From assembly GCA_017987055.1 (NCBI GenBank), contig JAGNUJ010000061.1:1-9025 (forward strand): DNA of 9,025 nucleotides, read 5' to 3'. This DNA comes from Giesbergeria sp. (GTDB lineage Bacteria > Pseudomonadota > Gammaproteobacteria > Burkholderiales > Burkholderiaceae_C). The notes below the pieces were generated by a model. The model worked only from the letters and a program-made list of their open reading frames with translations. It made no database searches and was not told the DNA's origin. Position numbers and translations under genes: made by a program. Below are positions 6,649 to 9,025 of this stretch, piece after piece. Position 1 is the first letter of the stretch. Each line of letters begins with the position of its first letter.

Positions 6649-7044
6649 ATGAGCGCGCCTAACGAACCACACACCGGCATAGAGTCGATCCAGCGTATCG
6701 AGGTGCCACTCGACCCCGACTTGGCCGAACAAGCCGTACTCGGCCACGGCGTTCCATCCCAAGACCCCAGCGGGGCTGCGCAGGTGAGCCTAGCGCCCGA
6801 GGAAGCCAAGCGCGAGGCCAAATCAGCGCTGGTCGGCGGGGGCGTGATGGCGGGCTTGCTCGCCGGCGTAGCCGCTGGCGCGGTGCTGGGCGGGCCGATT
6901 GGCGTATTGGTGGGTGGCACCGTGGGCACCATTGCGGGCGCGCTTGGAGGCGAAGCGGTAGGCCAAATTCAGAACCCAGAGCCGACGCCGCCCCTGCCGC
7001 CCTCAGCGCCGTCTGCCAGCGAAGAGCGCCCGGCAGACTCCTGA
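6649..7044 (+). CDS. small glycine-zipper membrane protein
   Basis: The product has 131 residues. Residues 1-58 are polar and acidic. Residues of about 60-105 are Gly/Ala-rich and hydrophobic, with repeated small residues (ALVGGGVMAGLLAGVAAG, then GGPIGVLVGGTVGTIAG), the pattern of a two-helix glycine zipper split near GGP. Residues 106-131 are Pro/Ser-rich and polar. There is no signal peptide. Such segments pack tightly in membranes or form oligomers, but the cellular role cannot be told from sequence. The frame is open upstream to 6430, overlapping the previous gene, but the ATG at 6649 has a clear AAGGGG at 6637-6642 six bases before it. It lies 140 bp after the zinc-ribbon gene, so co-transcription is possible but not shown, and it converges on the chemotaxis receptor gene. 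Confidence 0.75.
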   Translation: MSAPNEPHTGIESIQRIEVPLDPDLAEQAVLGHGVPSQDPSGAAQVSLAPEEAKREAKSALVGGGVMAGLLAGVAAGAVLGGPIGVLVGGTVGTIAGALGGEAVGQIQNPEPTPPLPPSAPSASEERPADS

Positions 7045-7072
7045 CCCGACAACTCCTAGCGCAGCCACCTCA

Positions 7073-7089
7073 AAAGCTTTAGAAGCTTT
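7073..7089. terminator. short hairpin at the convergent gene junction
   Basis: AAAGCTT, then TAG, then AAGCTTT forms a perfect seven-pair inverted repeat with a three-base loop. It overlaps the stop codon of the chemotaxis receptor gene (7081-7079) and lies 28 bp past the stop of the rightward glycine-zipper gene. The stem is mostly A-T pairs and no T-run follows on either strand, so it would be a weak terminator at best. No better terminator is visible in the 34-bp gap. Confidence 0.25.
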
Positions 7090-8851
7090 CCCAGTCGTCG
7101 CTGCTAAGGGCTGGCGCGGGCGCAAGGCGTTGAGCGGGTGCAGCCGCTTTCGACTGAGCACCCACGGCAGGGGCAGGGCGAGCCACTGGGGCGCGTGCAC
7201 TGCTGCTCAGGGCGGGTCGGGCTACGGGTTTGGCAGGCCGGGTCACTGGCTGGATCGGCGCGCTGCGCGCAGCTTGTACTTGGTAGTTTCCGAGTTGAAA
7301 CACGGCCACAGCCTGCACCAATTGCTGCGCTTGCTGGTTCAAGCTAGCAGCGGCGGCGGCTGATTCTTCGACCAGCGCGGCGTTTTGTTGCGTGACTTGA
7401 TCCAGTTGGGCCACAGCTTCGCTGACTTGGCCCATGCCGACAGTTTGCTCAGCAGTGGAGACGCTAATCTCGCGAATCATGCTGGTCACACGCTGCACCT
7501 CTTGCACGATTTGCTGCATGTTGGTGCCAGCGGTATCGACCAACTTGCTGCCCGCATCCACTTTGTCCACGCTGTCGTTAATCAGCAGCTTAATCTCTTT
7601 GGCGGCTTCGGCGCTGCGCCCGGCCAAGCTGCGCACCTCGCTGGCGACCACGGCAAAACCACGGCCTTGTTCACCAGCGCGCGCCGCTTCCACTGCAGCG
7701 TTGAGCGCCAAAATGTTGGTCTGAAAAGCAATGCCGTCAATCACGCCAATGATGTCGGAGATTTTGCGCGAGGCAGTGTTGATCTCCTCCATCGTCACCA
7801 CGACCTGCTCCATCACTTGACCGCCTTGGGTCGCAACTTGGCTGGCGTTGATAGCCAACTCGGTGGCTTGGCGTGCAGTGTCAGCGCTTGTTTGCACGGT
7901 GCTGGAAATTTCTTCCATTGACGCAGCCGTCTCCTCCAAATTGCTCGCTTGAGTTTCTGTGCGCTGGGATAGATCGCTGTTGCCAGTAGCAATTTGCTGC
8001 GAACCAGTGGCAATGCTGTCGCTGCTGGCGCGCACGGTGCTGACAATTTGGCGCAAAGAGGCCTGCATTTCGTGCATGGCATGCACTACGCTAGTGGGTA
8101 GCGCTTTGGAGATGTCGATGGTGGTGCTCAAATTGCCCGAAGCAATCGCGTTGGCTGTAGCCGCCACGTCCGACGGCTCGCCGCCCAACTGGCGCGTTAG
8201 GCCGCGCGTAATCAGCACACCGATGGTGATGCCCACCAACAAACCACCCAGCGTCAACACTATCAACAAGGTGCGGATATTGGCGTAAATTGCGTTGGTT
8301 TCTGCACTCAAAGCGCTGGCATTGGCACTTTTGCGCTCCACCAGCTGCGTCATCAAGGCGCTGAGCTGGTTAGCTGCCGGCGTGCCAGCGGCAAATAAAT
8401 GTTGCGCGGCACTGCCCAGCTCGGGCAACGGGTCATTAATCAGTTTAGCGGCCATCTCTTTGGCAATGATTTCATAGGCAGCCAGCGCGCTCATCGTCTC
8501 ATTGAGCTGGGCTTTGCCAGCGGGCGTAAAGAAAGCCGATTCCGTCGCAGCCAGCGCAGCCTTGGACTCATCTAAGCGCCGCTGCATATCTTGTAAGTGG
8601 CGGCTGCGCTCTTGTTCAGTGGCCACCAGCATGGCGCTGCGCACCGAGCGTGTCGCCTCTATCAAATCCAAATTAGCTTCTGCAATGCGCTGTGCGCCCA
8701 GCATCTCGCGTTCATACATCAGGGTGGCCAAATCGCTTAGCTCGCTCGTTTTTACAACACCCAATACGCCAATCACAGCGCCAATCAACGAAACAGCAAA
8801 AAATCCAAGTACCAATTTGGAGCCAACTTTCATATGTGTAAACCAATTCAT
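7079..8851 (-). CDS. methyl-accepting chemotaxis protein with four-helix-bundle sensor domain
   Basis: The 590-residue receptor has a first membrane helix at about 12-33, a periplasmic helical domain at about 34-192 resembling the 4HB_MCP ligand domain, a second helix at about 193-215, a HAMP domain at about 216-268, and a signalling domain to about 520. The hairpin tip that binds CheA and CheW is intact: [21 protein letters not shown] at 373-393, then [18 protein letters not shown]. Glu/Gln-rich stretches such as [19 protein letters not shown] near 297-315 are candidate methylation helices. A flexible Pro/Ala-rich tail (about 527-580) ends in DWESF, matching the xWxxF pentapeptide (NWETF in E. 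coli Tar) that tethers CheR. The ligand is unknown. The ATG has GGAG at 8857-8860, five bases upstream. No che genes are adjacent, so this is an orphan receptor gene within the window. Confidence 0.95.
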   Translation of the reverse strand: MNWFTHMKVGSKLVLGFFAVSLIGAVIGVLGVVKTSELSDLATLMYEREMLGAQRIAEANLDLIEATRSVRSAMLVATEQERSRHLQDMQRRLDESKAALAATESAFFTPAGKAQLNETMSALAAYEIIAKEMAAKLINDPLPELGSAAQHLFAAGTPAANQLSALMTQLVERKSANASALSAETNAIYANIRTLLIVLTLGGLLVGITIGVLITRGLTRQLGGEPSDVAATANAIASGNLSTTIDISKALPTSVVHAMHEMQASLRQIVSTVRASSDSIATGSQQIATGNSDLSQRTETQASNLEETAASMEEISSTVQTSADTARQATELAINASQVATQGGQVMEQVVVTMEEINTASRKISDIIGVIDGIAFQTNILALNAAVEAARAGEQGRGFAVVASEVRSLAGRSAEAAKEIKLLINDSVDKVDAGSKLVDTAGTNMQQIVQEVQRVTSMIREISVSTAEQTVGMGQVSEAVAQLDQVTQQNAALVEESAAAAASLNQQAQQLVQAVAVFQLGNYQVQAARSAPIQPVTRPAKPVARPALSSSARAPVARPAPAVGAQSKAAAPAQRLAPAPALSSDDWESF

Positions 8852-8886
8852 TTTTTCTCCAACAAAATTGTTAAAACTTAGACGGC

Positions 8887-8900
8887 TTTTGCCGGCAAAA
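8887..8900. promoter_or_regulatory. 14-bp perfect palindrome upstream of the chemotaxis receptor gene
   Basis: TTTTGCCGGCAAAA is fully self-complementary and lies 36-49 bp upstream of the receptor start codon. This is a usual position for an operator, or for a hairpin in the leader RNA. The GCCGGCAA within it loosely resembles the GCCGATAA -10 box of flagellar sigma-28 promoters, but no TAAA -35 box stands at the right distance. A regulatory role is inferred only from symmetry and position. Confidence 0.3.
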
Positions 8901-9000
8901 CAGCGCTTTTCTCTGATAAATCAAAACATATATTACTTTTTTGGTAACTACAAATTAAAAAAGTATAAGCATCGACTCAATGCCAACACAGCGCGGCACT

Positions 9001-9025
9001 TTATTGCAGCAGTGCCACGTATTCG
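9001..9025 (-). CDS. possible 3' end of a leftward gene, cut by the window edge
   Basis: On the minus strand the codons at 9024-9004 read E-Y-V-A-L-L-Q and are followed by TAA at 9003-9001. The DNA to the left becomes AT-rich, as expected past a gene end, and the receptor gene starts 150 bp further on. A six-pair inverted repeat (GGCACT at 8995-9000, AGTGCC at 9011-9016) overlaps the end. Seven codons cannot identify a protein, and this may be chance. Confidence 0.22.

Noticed and set aside
7385..7921. A 178-codon rightward open frame
   Set aside because: It is antisense to the conserved signalling domain of the chemotaxis receptor, so the open frame follows from that domain's codon constraints.
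133..8951. The nine-base GTAGTTACC at about 132-140 and its reverse complement at about 8943-8951, both in gaps
   Set aside because: A single nine-base match between two gaps of about 200 bp is well within chance expectation, and neither site shows symmetry.

Overview
The window looks like chromosomal DNA of a betaproteobacterium of the order Burkholderiales, most likely family Comamonadaceae. The coding DNA is GC-rich and the gaps are AT-rich. It carries a PhaM-type polyhydroxyalkanoate (PHA) granule protein, a family best known from Cupriavidus and its relatives. The protein sequences and the 37-bp intergenic repeat also resemble what I remember from Rhodoferax, Acidovorax and Polaromonas. 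That placement is from memory and has not been searched. I see no tRNA, rRNA, CRISPR array, transposase, integrase or phage gene.

Layout. Positions 1-44 may hold the start of a leftward gene cut by the edge. Positions 45-367 have no convincing gene but hold the first repeat copy. Four leftward genes then fill 368-5309. Read in the direction of transcription they are: a periplasmic PCu(A)C copper chaperone (5309 to 4782), phaM (4708 to 3833), a FIST-domain sensor protein (3812 to 2511), and a fused LplT-like transporter and PlsC-like acyltransferase (2299 to 368). phaM and the FIST gene are only 20 bp apart and are probably co-transcribed. A repeat copy with a hairpin and T-run shape closes the FIST gene, so the transporter/acyltransferase gene probably has its own promoter. 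Two rightward genes follow: an unrecognised membrane protein with a periplasmic coiled coil and a cytoplasmic double zinc ribbon (5459-6508), and a small glycine-zipper protein (6649-7044). A leftward methyl-accepting chemotaxis protein (8851 to 7079) converges on the latter. A possible end of a further leftward gene lies at the right edge.

Functional themes. The recognisable genes deal with the cell envelope and storage: phospholipid remodelling, PHA granule placement, copper delivery in the periplasm, and small-molecule sensing by the FIST protein and the chemotaxis receptor. Only phaM and the FIST gene are linked tightly enough to suggest a shared role. The rest looks like ordinary core genome. 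I found no clear new multi-gene system. The best leads are the phaM-FIST pair, the coiled-coil/zinc-ribbon membrane protein, and the 37-bp repeat family, which has three copies at gene borders.
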